Positions 7,558 through 16,396 of a stretch of DNA of 33,569 nt are shown in pieces. This DNA comes from DASZKW01 sp035552775 (GTDB lineage Bacteria > Actinomycetota > Acidimicrobiia > Acidimicrobiales > Palsa-688). How positions within the stretch are numbered: position 1 is the first letter of the stretch; the number at the start of each line of letters is the position of its first letter. The translations under genes and the position numbers were made by a program. The stretch lies in contig DASZKW010000073.1 of NCBI GenBank assembly GCA_035552775.1, positions 1 through 33,569 on the forward strand, read 5' to 3'. The notes below the pieces were generated by a model. That model was given only the letters and a program-made list of their open reading frames with translations, was not told the DNA's origin and did not search any database.

Positions 7558-8553
7558 ATGAACCTCGCGGCGGCGACGGTCGCAGCCATGGCCGCGGCGG
7601 CCACTTTTGCCGTATCGGCGGTGCTCCAGCAGCGCGCGGCGCGCACGGTTCCCCCCAACGAGTCCCTCAGCTTCCGCCTGCTCATCGACCTGATACGCCA
7701 GCCGTCGTGGCTGGCAGGCACGGCCAGCCTGGTAGCCGGTTACTGCCTCCAGGCGGTGGCGCTCGCCTTCGGGAACGTCTCTTTCGTCGCGCCCCTCATA
7801 GTCAGCGAGCTGGTCTTCGCCCTACCCCTGGCCACCCGGTTGGAACACCGTCGCCTCGGACGCCGGGAATGGCTCGGCGCCGCCGGCGTGGTCATGGGCG
7901 TGGGCATGTTCCTGCTGGCGGCGTCACCGGGCGGTGGGCGCCCCGATCCGGGCCTCGCCGAGTGGGTCCTCATGATCGTGCCCTGCGCCGTGGTGGTGGC
8001 CGCCGTGCTGGCCCTCGCCCAGCGGGCCGCCGTGCTGGCCCTCGCTCAGCGGACCGTGCGCGGTGAGAACACGGCATCCCAAGCTGGGTCTCCCGAGGCC
8101 GGTGCCGGCGCACCAGCGTGGCCGGCCCGACCGGCCTCCGCCGTTTCGGCCCGGCGTGCCTCCTTGCTCGCCGTGGCCGCGGGGGTGACCTTCGGGCTGC
8201 TGGCCGTGTTCACCAAGGGGGTGACGTACATCATCCAGCGTCACGGCGTCGGCGTCGTGCTCGCCTGGCAGCTCTACGCATTGATAGGGCTCGGCGTCGC
8301 CGGGTTCCTGTTCTCCCAAAGCGCCTACCAGGCCGCCCCCCTGCGCAACTCCCTCCCGGTCATCGACGCCCTCGAGCCCACGGTCGCCGTACTGCTCGCC
8401 GCCGCCGCGTTCGGCGAGCACCTTTCGCACGGCCCCGCCGCCCTCGCGCTCGAAGCGCTGGGTGCCTCCGCTGCTCTCGGTGGCGTGTTCGTCGTCGGGC
8501 GCTCGCCGCTCGTGCTCAGCGCCTACGAGCCCGAGAACGCCGCCCACGGCTGA
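7558..8553 (+). CDS. DMT-superfamily (EamA/NIPA-like) membrane transporter
   Basis: A 331-residue polytopic membrane protein with about nine or ten predicted helices, arranged as two related halves around a hydrophilic loop. It begins MNLAAATVAAMAAAATFAVSA. Features typical of the drug/metabolite transporter fold include GNVSFVAPLIVSELVFALPLATRLE in the first half and PVIDALEPTVAVLLAAAAFGE in the second. The substrate is unknown; NIPA-like members are linked to Mg2+ and EamA members to metabolites. The central loop carries an exact 9-residue duplication (AAVLALAQR twice, 7999-8052) and an Ala/Pro-rich linker. It follows fabF by 48 bp on the same strand and may be cotranscribed, but no functional link is evident. 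Confidence 0.75.
   Translation: MNLAAATVAAMAAAATFAVSAVLQQRAARTVPPNESLSFRLLIDLIRQPSWLAGTASLVAGYCLQAVALAFGNVSFVAPLIVSELVFALPLATRLEHRRLGRREWLGAAGVVMGVGMFLLAASPGGGRPDPGLAEWVLMIVPCAVVVAAVLALAQRAAVLALAQRTVRGENTASQAGSPEAGAGAPAWPARPASAVSARRASLLAVAAGVTFGLLAVFTKGVTYIIQRHGVGVVLAWQLYALIGLGVAGFLFSQSAYQAAPLRNSLPVIDALEPTVAVLLAAAAFGEHLSHGPAALALEALGASAALGGVFVVGRSPLVLSAYEPENAAHG
7999..8052. repeat. 27-bp tandem duplication in the DMT transporter gene
   Basis: Units 7999-8025 and 8026-8052 are identical except for one C/T difference. The duplication is in frame (AAVLALAQR twice). Confidence 0.9.
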
Positions 8554-8560
8554 ACGGGCC

Positions 8561-8583
8561 GGGGTCCCATCTCGGTGGACCCC
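8561..8583. terminator. Hairpin between convergent genes
   Basis: GGGGTCC (8561-8567) pairs with GGACCCC (8577-8583) across a 9-nt loop. It lies in the 42-bp gap between the convergent transporter and aminotransferase genes, so it probably ends transcription from both sides. Confidence 0.6.
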
Positions 8584-8595
8584 CTATCCGAGCGG

Positions 8596-9969
8596 TCAAC
8601 GGCGCACGGCGCGGCTCACCAAACCCCGCCCGAAGTGCCACAAGGGGGCACTCCCCTCGTGGACGGAGTCCATGACGTCGACGAAACCATCCAAGAACAT
8701 CCCCACCTCGCTCTCGCCGAGAGTGAGCGGGGGCAGCAGCTTGATGACCTCCATGTGGTCGCCGGCGACCTGGGTGAGTATTCCGTGGCGCTCGAACAGC
8801 GCCCCGACCACCATTTGGGCGAACAATCCCCGCCGGGCCGTGCGCAGAGCCCCCCAGCTGCCCTTCAGGCGCAGCGACTGCGGGCGCCCGAACTCGATCC
8901 CTATCATCAGGCCCCGGCCCCGCACGTCGCTGACGAGCTCATAGCGTTCGGAGGCGGCTCCCAACCCGTCGACGAGCAGTCGGCCGGACTTGTGGGCGTT
9001 AGATACCAGGCCTTCGTCGTCGATGACCGCCAGCGACGCCAGCCCCGCGGCCATGGCCATCGCGTTGCCCCCGAACGTCGAGTCGTGGACCAGCATGCGC
9101 TCCATCGACGAGTACACCCTGTCGAAGACCCGGCGCTTGACCAGGGTGGCTCCGACCGGGACGAACCCCCCCGAGAGGGCCTTGGCCACGGTGACCACGT
9201 CAGGATCGGCCCCATCGTGTTGGTAGGCGAAGAAGGCTCCCGTGCGCCCGACACCGGTCTGCACCTCGTCGCATATGAGCAGCGCACCGTGGCGATGGAG
9301 CACCTCACCAGCGGCCCGCAGGTAGCCGGGGGGGGCGACGTGGACGCCCTTACCCTGAATGGGCTCGACGACCAGAGCAGCGACGTCACCGCTTCGCAGC
9401 TCTCGCTCGAGGGCGTCGAGGTCCCCGAAGGGAATGCGCGTGTCAGGAAGCAGGGGAGCGAACCCGTCCCGGAACTCGCGGGCGCCGTTGACTGACAGCG
9501 AACCGGCGGTGAGGCCGTGATAAGCGTGGTCGCAGTACAGCACCCGGGGGCGGCGGGTGGCATAGCGAGCGAACTTCAGCGCCGCTTCGACGGCCTCGGT
9601 ACCGCTGTTGGAAAAATAGACCCGCTCCAAGCCTGGCGCCTTCTGCAACAGGCGCTCGGCCAGGAGACCGGGCAGGAGAGGGGCGTCCATCTGGACCATG
9701 TCGGCCAGGTCGGCGTCGAGCACGCAGCGCAGCGCATCGCCCACGACAGGGTGGTTGCGTCCCACCCCGAACACGCCGAAGCCGGCGAGGCAGTCCAAGT
9801 AGCGGCGCCCCTCACGGTCGTAGAGATAGCAGCCCGAGCCGCGCTCGTACGCTCTGTCCAGGCCTATCGAATGAAGGACCCGGGGCACTTGGGGATTGAG
9901 ATGGCGCTCCCACAGTGAGGGACCGTCGCCGCGCCGCTCGTCCAACAGATTTTTGAGATCGAAGCCCAC
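8596..9969 (-). CDS. Class III PLP-dependent aminotransferase
   Basis: A 457-residue fold-type I aminotransferase of the acetylornithine/ornithine/4-aminobutyrate group. PLP-binding features are SNSGTEAVEAALK (about 120-132), D234 in ICDEVQTGVGRTG and Schiff-base K263 in VAKALSGGFVPVG. HDSTFGGNAMAMAA and the GRGLMIGIEF stretch near the C-terminus also fit the family. Its substrate cannot be assigned. The N-terminus (FDLKNLLDERRGDGPSLWERHLNP) is longer than in ArgD, and no arginine-biosynthesis genes are adjacent, so argD is unlikely. ATG 9969 is the natural start. It lies 68 bp downstream of bcp on the same strand. Confidence 0.88.
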   Translation of the reverse strand: MGFDLKNLLDERRGDGPSLWERHLNPQVPRVLHSIGLDRAYERGSGCYLYDREGRRYLDCLAGFGVFGVGRNHPVVGDALRCVLDADLADMVQMDAPLLPGLLAERLLQKAPGLERVYFSNSGTEAVEAALKFARYATRRPRVLYCDHAYHGLTAGSLSVNGAREFRDGFAPLLPDTRIPFGDLDALERELRSGDVAALVVEPIQGKGVHVAPPGYLRAAGEVLHRHGALLICDEVQTGVGRTGAFFAYQHDGADPDVVTVAKALSGGFVPVGATLVKRRVFDRVYSSMERMLVHDSTFGGNAMAMAAGLASLAVIDDEGLVSNAHKSGRLLVDGLGAASERYELVSDVRGRGLMIGIEFGRPQSLRLKGSWGALRTARRGLFAQMVVGALFERHGILTQVAGDHMEVIKLLPPLTLGESEVGMFLDGFVDVMDSVHEGSAPLWHFGRGLVSRAVRR

Positions 9970-10037
9970 TCAGCCTCCTCACGTGGCCGCGACGAAAGTA
10001 CCAGTCTGTGGGGGGCCGCAATGCCGGACGAGTTTGC

Positions 10038-10499
10038 TCAGGAGCCGACCGACTCCACGAGGAACTTGGGGGTGTCCTTGGGAGAGATCTTGTACCACAC
10101 CTGGCCGAGCGTGCCGTCGCGCTCCACCAGGAAAGCCGAGCGCTCCACGCCCATGTAGGTCCGGCCGTACATCGACTTTTGCACCCACACGGCGTAGGCC
10201 TCGGCGACGGCGTGATCGGCGTCTGAGAGCAGCGGGAAGCCGAGGTGGTACTTCTGGTCGAACTTGGCCTGCTTCGCAGGCAGGTCAGGGCTGATTCCCA
10301 GCACCGCCGTGTCACCGATGTCGCCGAGCACGTCCCGCAGGCCACACGCCTGGGTGGTGCATCCCGGCGTGTCCGCCTTCGGGTAGAAATAGACCAGCAC
10401 CCGCCGCCCGGCGAAGTCGGACAGGGCGACGGGGTTGCCGCTCTGGTCGTCGAGGGTGAAGTCCGGAGCGGGATCGCCAGCAATCAGCCTGTCTGCCAT
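10038..10499 (-). CDS. bcp: Thioredoxin-dependent thiol peroxidase (Bcp/PrxQ type peroxiredoxin)
   Basis: A 153-residue cytosolic peroxiredoxin reducing hydrogen peroxide and organic hydroperoxides with thioredoxin as donor. Peroxidatic C47 and resolving C52 stand in TPGCTTQACGLRD, the 1-Cys-x4-Cys arrangement of the PrxQ/Bcp subfamily. GDPAPDFTL at the N-terminus, VLVYFYPKADTPG and a late ERSAFLVERDG stretch are typical. Start ATG 10499 fits homologues. The gene is divergent from the aarF-like gene, with 148 bp between the starts. Confidence 0.93.
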   Translation of the reverse strand: MADRLIAGDPAPDFTLDDQSGNPVALSDFAGRRVLVYFYPKADTPGCTTQACGLRDVLGDIGDTAVLGISPDLPAKQAKFDQKYHLGFPLLSDADHAVAEAYAVWVQKSMYGRTYMGVERSAFLVERDGTLGQVWYKISPKDTPKFLVESVGS

Positions 10500-10647
10500 T
10501 GGCGAATGCTATTGCCCGCAGGAGGCTGCGGCCGCCCCGCCACATGCGGCGCGCGTTGCGGGGACGGGGTTGGGCAGGCTGACCCTTGCTGGCCACGGCA
10601 GTGGGCTAACTCGCTAGAGGTGAAGACCGAGGTAGCGTCGCCCGTCG

Positions 10648-12408
10648 ATGACGTCCGCTCCCGAACCGGACGCGGCGCCACCCGATCTCGAGGCGACACG
10701 CATCCGGGGCCCCGCGACCTCCGCTTCCCTGGCTCCGGGCGCGCCGGCGGACCTCGCCTGGGGGGCGTTCAGCGCCTGCCCACCATGGGTCCTCGACGCG
10801 GATCGGGTGAGCTGGCGCGCCGGTGTGTCCTCCTTGCGGGCGGGTACGTCCGCCCAGGTGCCGCTCCTGGTGGCCCGGCGCCGCCTGCCTCCGGGACGGC
10901 GGGTGGCCAAGGTGGGCGCCGAACTTGGGACCGCGGTCGCCGGCTGGTACCTGATCGAGCGCCGCCAAGCGAGGGCGTCGCGCCCGGGGCACCGGGGCGG
11001 GGAGCGGCCGAGCCGACCGGAGATATCGCGCGCCGGGCTGTCCAGACGGCTGCGCAAGGCCTTCGAACGGCTCGGGCCCGCATACATCAAGCTGGGCCAG
11101 ATCTTGTCGTCGGGGGAGGGTCTATTCCCTCCCGAGCTGGTGTCGGAGTTCCGCCTCCTGCGCGACCATGTCCCCCCGGAGCCGTTCGCGGCCATCCGGC
11201 GGGTGGTGGAGGAGGAGCTGGGCAAGCCCCTGGAGGAGGCATTCTCCTACTTCGCCACCGAGCCGGTGGCGGCCGCGTCGATCGCCCAGGTCCACGCCGC
11301 CACACTGCCCTCCGGCGAGGCCGTCGTCGTCAAGGTCCAGCGCCCGGCCGTCGCCTCGCTGGTCAGGCGCGACCTGGGCGCCATGAGCTGGATAGCCCCC
11401 GCCCTCATCGGGCGCATACCGGTGGCCGCGCTCGCCAACCCGCCGGCGCTGGTCGAGCTGTTCGCCGAGACGGTGGTCGAGGAGCTCGACTTCAGGCTCG
11501 AAGCCGACAACATGCTCGACGTTGCAGGAGTACTGGCAGCCACAGACCAGCGGGCCGTGGTGGTACCCCGGCCCCACCCCGAGCTCGTCACCAGGCGCGT
11601 CCTCGTCATGGAGCGCCTCGACGGCTTCGGCTGGGACGACGTGGCAGGCATGCACCGGGCGGGCATCGACACCTCGGCGGTGGTGCGCGCGTTGATGATC
11701 GCGTTCATGGAAGGGGCGACGCTTTTCGGTGTGTTCCACGGTGACCTCCACGGCGGCAACCTGCTCGTCCAGGCCGACGGCCGGGTCGCCCTCCTCGACT
11801 ACGGGATCACGGGTCGCCTGGACGAAGCCCGGCGCCTCGCTTTCCTGCGCATGCTCATGGGCGGCTCCATCAACGACCCCAAGCTCCAGCTGTCCGCGCT
11901 AAGGGACCTCGGGGCGCTCCCCGCCGACACCGATCTCGACGCGGTCGTGCGCGACCTCGGTCTCGACCGCCCGGCGAAGGACGCCACCGCGATGGCCCCC
12001 GACGAGCTGCTCGGGGAGATCCGGGAGCTCACCAAGCACCTGCTGGCCTACGGTGCCCGCTTCCCCAAGGTGCTCATGTTGTTCGTGAAGGACCTGCTCT
12101 TCCTCGACGGCGCCCTCGCCACCCTCGCCCCCGACGTCGACCTGTTCGCGGAGATCACCGCAGTGGCCGCCTACTTCACCAGCCGCTACGGGGCCCGCAT
12201 CGCCCACGACATCGGGATCGACCCGCGCCAGCACCCGGTGGACATGGAGGGCGTACGCGCCGCCGTCGGCGTCTCATCGGAGGTGAACAGTCTCACCTAC
12301 CGGGAGCTGCAGGCCCGCCGTGAGCTGATCAGGCGCCGCATGGAGGACCATCACCGCAGCTCCGGGCGCCACCGCCGCCTCCGCCGCGGCGGTGCCCCGC
12401 CGGCGTGA
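10648..12408 (+). CDS. ABC1/UbiB (AarF) family atypical kinase
   Basis: A 586-residue protein of the UbiB/ADCK family, which are ATP-binding atypical kinases linked to isoprenoid-quinone or lipid metabolism. The hallmark KxGQ motif is in AYIKLGQILSS, and the Ala-rich nucleotide loop is in AAASIAQVHAA. VVVKVQRP contains the ATP-contacting lysine, HGDLHGGNLL (H364 onward) is the catalytic-loop equivalent and LLDYGI is the metal-binding motif. The first roughly 115 residues are Ala/Pro-rich and poorly conserved, so the true start may be later than ATG 10648. The C-terminus is highly basic (RRRMEDHH to RRLRRGG). Unlike many family members it lacks an obvious C-terminal membrane anchor. Its natural substrate is unknown. 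Confidence 0.87.
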   Translation: MTSAPEPDAAPPDLEATRIRGPATSASLAPGAPADLAWGAFSACPPWVLDADRVSWRAGVSSLRAGTSAQVPLLVARRRLPPGRRVAKVGAELGTAVAGWYLIERRQARASRPGHRGGERPSRPEISRAGLSRRLRKAFERLGPAYIKLGQILSSGEGLFPPELVSEFRLLRDHVPPEPFAAIRRVVEEELGKPLEEAFSYFATEPVAAASIAQVHAATLPSGEAVVVKVQRPAVASLVRRDLGAMSWIAPALIGRIPVAALANPPALVELFAETVVEELDFRLEADNMLDVAGVLAATDQRAVVVPRPHPELVTRRVLVMERLDGFGWDDVAGMHRAGIDTSAVVRALMIAFMEGATLFGVFHGDLHGGNLLVQADGRVALLDYGITGRLDEARRLAFLRMLMGGSINDPKLQLSALRDLGALPADTDLDAVVRDLGLDRPAKDATAMAPDELLGEIRELTKHLLAYGARFPKVLMLFVKDLLFLDGALATLAPDVDLFAEITAVAAYFTSRYGARIAHDIGIDPRQHPVDMEGVRAAVGVSSEVNSLTYRELQARRELIRRRMEDHHRSSGRHRRLRRGGAPPA

Positions 12409-12424
12409 ACGCACCACCGCCGTT

Positions 12425-12436
12425 GGCGCCGGCGCC
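12425..12436. terminator. Short GC palindrome between convergent genes
   Basis: GGCGCCGGCGCC is self-complementary. It lies in the 30-bp gap between the stops of the AarF-like and membrane-protein genes. It could act as a weak bidirectional terminator, although such palindromes also arise by chance in GC-rich DNA. Confidence 0.3.
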
Positions 12437-12438
12437 TC

Positions 12439-14271
12439 TCATCCGCAGGCCCCGCGGGCGCCGGGCGCCATCGAGGCGAAGATAACCACGCGCCCGGCCC
12501 GGGCGGCTCGCAGCTCGGTCCATCCGCCTGCGGTGGCCTGCAGGCAGCCGGCGCCGGGCGCCACCGACCAGTACGGCGACCAGCGCAGCTTTACGGTGAC
12601 CGGACCACGACGCTCGATTTGCAACCCGACGTGGTCGCCGTCCAGGGAAGTCACCCGGCCGGGGCCGCTCACCAGGCCCGCGCTGGCGTCGACACGCCAC
12701 AGCTGCCAGCTGGTGCTGCGCCACACGAGGCGGAGACCGGTTACCTGTCCGCTACGCAGGAGGGACGCCTCGGCCCGGGCCGCGAAGTCGAGGGGAGCGG
12801 CGGGGAGCGCCACATACGACACGCCGGCATCGATCAACCACCGCTGGTAGACCGCCGCGGTAAGGGCACTGCTCCGGTAGAAGATCGGGTCGTAGCCGAT
12901 GTCGAGTTGGCGTTCCCAACCCCGGGCGAGGGGCACCGACGGCGCCACCCATTCGGCTTCCCAGTGTCCGCGCGTCGGTGTCACCTCGACCCTGACCGGC
13001 GTCGCCGAGAGGGACTTCACCTCCGCTATCAAAGGCAGGTAGAACGACCGGTGGGAGGCGGCGACCCCCGAGTTGGAGAGGGCGCCCGCGGCCGGCGCCC
13101 ACCCCCACGCCACGAGGGCACCGACCGCGCAGGCCGCCAGGCCGCGCCCCGCTCGTCTGGAGGCGAAGGCAGCGCCAACCGCCGCGGAGTGTCCACTCCG
13201 AGAAACCCTCCAAGGGAAATAGCACATGAGGAGAGGGACACCGACATCGGCAGCCAGGCGCATGTCGTTGCCGCCCATCTCGGTGGGCACGACGTACAGG
13301 ACTGCGGTCACGCCCGCATAGAGGACGGCTGCGACGCGGACCAGACGGGGTACGGGCAGCCACGGGCCGGCGAGGAGGGCGCAGACCACCAAGATGCACG
13401 CGGTGTCGTCACCGCCGAAGGGCTGGGAGCCGGCCCCGGGGAACAGTACGGCCACCGTGGCGACCACGGCGAGGGGGAGCGTCCCGACCACCAGTAGCAG
13501 GATCCGGTCACCGGACCCCCATACCGCCGACCTCCGGGCCCAACGGCGCCCGAGCGGCCCTTCGAGCGGGGAACGGCGCCCGAGCGGCCCTTCGAGCGGG
13601 GAACGGCGCCCGAGCGGCCCTTCGAGCGGGGAACGGGGCCCGAGCGGCCCTTCGAGCGGGGAACGGGGCCCGAGCGGCCCTTCGAGCGGGGAGCGGGGCC
13701 CGAGCGGCCCTTCGAGCGGGGAACTGCGCGCGGACAGGGCCCATGCCACCACGGCCAGGCCGAGGAAGGCGCCGGCCACCGGCGACGCCAGCGCGCTCAG
13801 TATGCCCAGCGCGGCCCCTAGAGGACGCCTGCGCCGGGCCATGGCCAGCACGGCGGCCAGACCGAGGGCCTCGCCGGTGAGGAACGAGAGCTGCCCGACG
13901 GCCACCTCGACGACGGTGGACAGGGCGAAGTACCAGCTCGCGAGGCGCCGCCTACCCAACGCCAGGCGCACCAGGCGGTCGAAGCAGGCGGCTGCGCCGG
14001 CGGCGGCGGCCGCGGCGGTGACCCACACGCCGATGACGGCGGCGACCACCGGGAACACCACGCTGTAGTTGGCCGGGTAGGTCCCCCCGTACCAGCCCGC
14101 GTCCCACAGCGCCAAGCCGTGGTGCTGGACCTCGGCTACCCGGTAGACCTGAGCTGCGACGTCGGGCCCCCGCCACCCGGCCACCTCGCACACGACCACG
14201 GCGACGACCGCCACCGATGCCAGCGCCATCGCCGACCCCACCGCCGACCCCACCGCCGCTCGCATGCCCAT
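12439..14271 (-). CDS. Large polytopic membrane protein, GT-C glycosyltransferase-like, with SPLEGPLG repeats
   Basis: About 610 residues from ATG 14271 (MGMRAAVGSAVGSAM). The frame stays open upstream to 14523, but that would overlap the typA start and adds nonconserved sequence. The N-terminal two thirds is a series of hydrophobic helices. The motif WDAGWYGGTYPANYSVVFPVVAAVIG recalls actinobacterial GT-C-like integral membrane proteins with WYGG..PGYS signatures. The last roughly 200 residues are soluble and probably extracytoplasmic. A hydrophilic loop holds six perfect-register SPLEGPLG(P/R)R decapeptides (13545-13724). The function is unknown. A role in envelope glycan or lipoglycan synthesis is inference from fold resemblance only. 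It is divergent from typA, with about 186 bp between the starts. Confidence 0.7.
   Translation of the reverse strand: MGMRAAVGSAVGSAMALASVAVVAVVVCEVAGWRGPDVAAQVYRVAEVQHHGLALWDAGWYGGTYPANYSVVFPVVAAVIGVWVTAAAAAAGAAACFDRLVRLALGRRRLASWYFALSTVVEVAVGQLSFLTGEALGLAAVLAMARRRRPLGAALGILSALASPVAGAFLGLAVVAWALSARSSPLEGPLGPRSPLEGPLGPRSPLEGPLGPRSPLEGPLGRRSPLEGPLGRRSPLEGPLGRRWARRSAVWGSGDRILLLVVGTLPLAVVATVAVLFPGAGSQPFGGDDTACILVVCALLAGPWLPVPRLVRVAAVLYAGVTAVLYVVPTEMGGNDMRLAADVGVPLLMCYFPWRVSRSGHSAAVGAAFASRRAGRGLAACAVGALVAWGWAPAAGALSNSGVAASHRSFYLPLIAEVKSLSATPVRVEVTPTRGHWEAEWVAPSVPLARGWERQLDIGYDPIFYRSSALTAAVYQRWLIDAGVSYVALPAAPLDFAARAEASLLRSGQVTGLRLVWRSTSWQLWRVDASAGLVSGPGRVTSLDGDHVGLQIERRGPVTVKLRWSPYWSVAPGAGCLQATAGGWTELRAARAGRVVIFASMAPGARGACG
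13545..13724. repeat. Six tandem 30-bp repeats in the membrane-protein gene
   Basis: Units begin at 13545, 13575, 13605, 13635, 13665 and 13695. Each starts GGCGCCCGAGCGGCCCTTCG or the GGGGCC variant. Copies differ only at the C/G of the third to fourth base and one A/G. The whole array is in frame as SPLEGPLGPR or SPLEGPLGRR on the minus strand. The same unit occurs twice in fabD. Confidence 0.95.
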
Positions 14272-14457
14272 CGCGGTCAAGATTGTGACCCACGGGCGGG
14301 ATCGACTGGCGCCAGGCGCCGGCGCCTGCCATGGGCGAACCGCAACCGGATGGACCAGGGTGCGCCACCGCCGGCAAACCGGTCGGACGGGCGCGCCCGG
14401 TACCCTGGGACCGCGGGGCCCACCCCGACCCCGCTCCCCCTTTCCCCAGGATCCTTC

Positions 14458-14487
14458 ATGCAACGCGCCGACATGCAACGCGCCGAC
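14458..14487. repeat. 15-bp exact duplication containing the typA start codon
   Basis: ATGCAACGCGCCGAC occurs at 14458-14472 and again at 14473-14487, giving two in-frame candidate start codons. No clear Shine-Dalgarno sequence distinguishes them. A CCCAGGATCC stretch lies just before the first. Confidence 0.95.
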
Positions 14488-16326
14488 CTTCGCAACATCG
14501 CCATCGTGGCCCACGTGGACCACGGCAAGACCACGCTGGTCGACGCCATGCTCCGCCAGTCAGGGGCGTTTCGCGCCGGCGCCGAGGTGGCCGACCGGAT
14601 CATGGACTCGACCGACCTCGAGCGTGAAAAGGGCATCACCATCCTGGCGAAGAACACAGCCGTGCGCTACGGGGACCTCACCATCAACATCGTCGACACA
14701 CCCGGCCACGCCGACTTCGGCGGCGAGGTGGAGCGGGGGCTCACCATGGTCGACGGCGTGTTGCTGCTCGTCGACGCCAGCGAAGGCCCCCTTCCCCAGA
14801 CCCGCTTCGTGTTGCGGAAGACCCTCGAAGCCCGTCTGCCGGTGATCGTCGTCATCAACAAGATCGACCGCCCGGACGCCCGGCCGGCGGAGGTGCTCGA
14901 CGCCGTCTACGAGCTGTTCATCGACCTGGGGGCCAACGAGGACCAGATCGAGTTCCCTGTCGTTTACTGCAACGCCCGGGCCGGCCAGGCCGCCATGGAC
15001 GCCGCCGGCGTGGCGGACAGCCCCGACCTTAAGGTGCTCATGGACCTGCTCGTCGAGCACATCCCCGCACCGCGCTACATCGACGGCCACCCGTTCCAGG
15101 CGCTCGTAACCAACCTCGACGCCTCCCCCTACGTGGGGCGACTGGCGCTGTGCCGGGTGTTCAACGGCCGGTTGAAGAAGGGCCAGTCCGTCGCATGGTG
15201 CCGCCACGACGGATCCGTCGAGCAGGTCCGCATCAACGAGCTCTACGTGACCGAGGCGCTCGACCGCATCGATGCCCCCGCCGAGGGGGTGGGCCCGGGC
15301 GACATCATCGCCGTCGCCGGCATCCCCGAGATCATGATCGGTGACACCCTCGCCGACGCCGACGACCCTCGCCAGCTCCCGGTGATCACCATCGACGAGC
15401 CGAGCCTGTCGATGACCCTCGGGGTCAACACGTCCCCCCTCGCCGGCACCGCCACCTCGTCCGGCCCCGCCGGGAACAAGCTGACCGCCCGCCTGATCAA
15501 GAGCAGGCTCGACGCCGAGCTGGTCGGCAACGTGTCGCTCGGCGTGAAGCCGACCGACCGTCCCGACACCTGGGAGGTCCTCGGCCGGGGTGAGCTGGCC
15601 CTGGCCGTGCTGGTGGAGCTCATGCGCCGGGAGGGTTTCGAGCTCACCGTGGGCAAGCCCCGGGTCATCACCCGCGAGATCGACAGCAAGCGCCACGAGC
15701 CCATGGAGCGGGTCTCGGTCGACGTGCCCGAGGACTTCCTCGGCGTCGTCTCCCAGCTCCTGTCGATGCGCAAGGGCCGCATGGAGACGATGACCAACCA
15801 CGGGGGGTCCACCGGCTGGTGCCGCATGGAGTGGATAGTCCCCGCCCGGGGCCTGATCGGGTTCCGCACCGAGTTCCTCACCGACACCCGAGGCACGGGC
15901 CAGCTGCACCACGTGTTCGAGGGCTGGGAACCCTGGCACGGCGAGCTGCGCACCCGGCCAAACGGCTCCATGGTCGCCGACCGCCGCGGCCCGACCACCA
16001 CGTATGCGCTCACCAACCTGCAGGACCGGGGTTCGATGTTCGTGGGGCCGGGAGTCGATGTCTACGAGGGAATGATCGTCGGGGAGAACGCCCGCTCCGA
16101 GGACATGGACGTCAACCCGACCAAGGAGAAAAAGCAGACCAACATGCGCGCCGCCGCGTCCGACGAGACGATCCGCCTGGTGCCCGCTCGCCAGCTCTCG
16201 TTGGAGCAGGCGCTCGAGTTCATCCGCGAGGACGAGTGCGTCGAGGTGACCCCGTCCACGGTGCGGCTGCGCAAGGTGGTCCTGTCGGCGTCCGAGCGTG
16301 GCCGGGAGCGCTCCCGGAGCCGCTAA
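14458..16326 (+). CDS. typA: Ribosome-associated GTPase BipA/TypA
   Basis: A 622-residue translational GTPase of the EF-G-like family that binds 70S ribosomes and aids large-subunit assembly and stress adaptation. G motifs are AHVDHGKTT (18-26, G1), KGITILAKN (G2 region), DTPGHADFGGEV (G3) and NKIDRPDA (G4). The C-terminal TypA-specific parts are present, including MRKGRMETM, ARGLIGFRTEF, TRGTGQLHHVFEGW and the late NPTKEKKQTNMRAAASDE. The start is either ATG 14458 or ATG 14473, because the first 15 bases of the gene are exactly duplicated (MQRAD twice). The length is normal for the family. An inverted repeat follows the stop. Confidence 0.96.
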   Translation: MQRADMQRADLRNIAIVAHVDHGKTTLVDAMLRQSGAFRAGAEVADRIMDSTDLEREKGITILAKNTAVRYGDLTINIVDTPGHADFGGEVERGLTMVDGVLLLVDASEGPLPQTRFVLRKTLEARLPVIVVINKIDRPDARPAEVLDAVYELFIDLGANEDQIEFPVVYCNARAGQAAMDAAGVADSPDLKVLMDLLVEHIPAPRYIDGHPFQALVTNLDASPYVGRLALCRVFNGRLKKGQSVAWCRHDGSVEQVRINELYVTEALDRIDAPAEGVGPGDIIAVAGIPEIMIGDTLADADDPRQLPVITIDEPSLSMTLGVNTSPLAGTATSSGPAGNKLTARLIKSRLDAELVGNVSLGVKPTDRPDTWEVLGRGELALAVLVELMRREGFELTVGKPRVITREIDSKRHEPMERVSVDVPEDFLGVVSQLLSMRKGRMETMTNHGGSTGWCRMEWIVPARGLIGFRTEFLTDTRGTGQLHHVFEGWEPWHGELRTRPNGSMVADRRGPTTTYALTNLQDRGSMFVGPGVDVYEGMIVGENARSEDMDVNPTKEKKQTNMRAAASDETIRLVPARQLSLEQALEFIREDECVEVTPSTVRLRKVVLSASERGRERSRSR

Positions 16327-16396
16327 CCGTAGTGGGCGAGTGGGCGGGCCCGCGAGCCCGACACGGGTGGGCGCAGCACGCCAAGCGCCAGCAGGC

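Noticed and set aside
13545..13724. Possible CRISPR array
   Set aside because: The units are directly contiguous 30-bp repeats without unique spacers and lie in frame inside a coding gene. There are no cas genes.
14272..14523. Longer N-terminus of the GT-C-like membrane protein
   Set aside because: It would overlap the start of typA and consists of Gly/Arg-rich nonconserved sequence. The signal-like hydrophobic start is at 14271.
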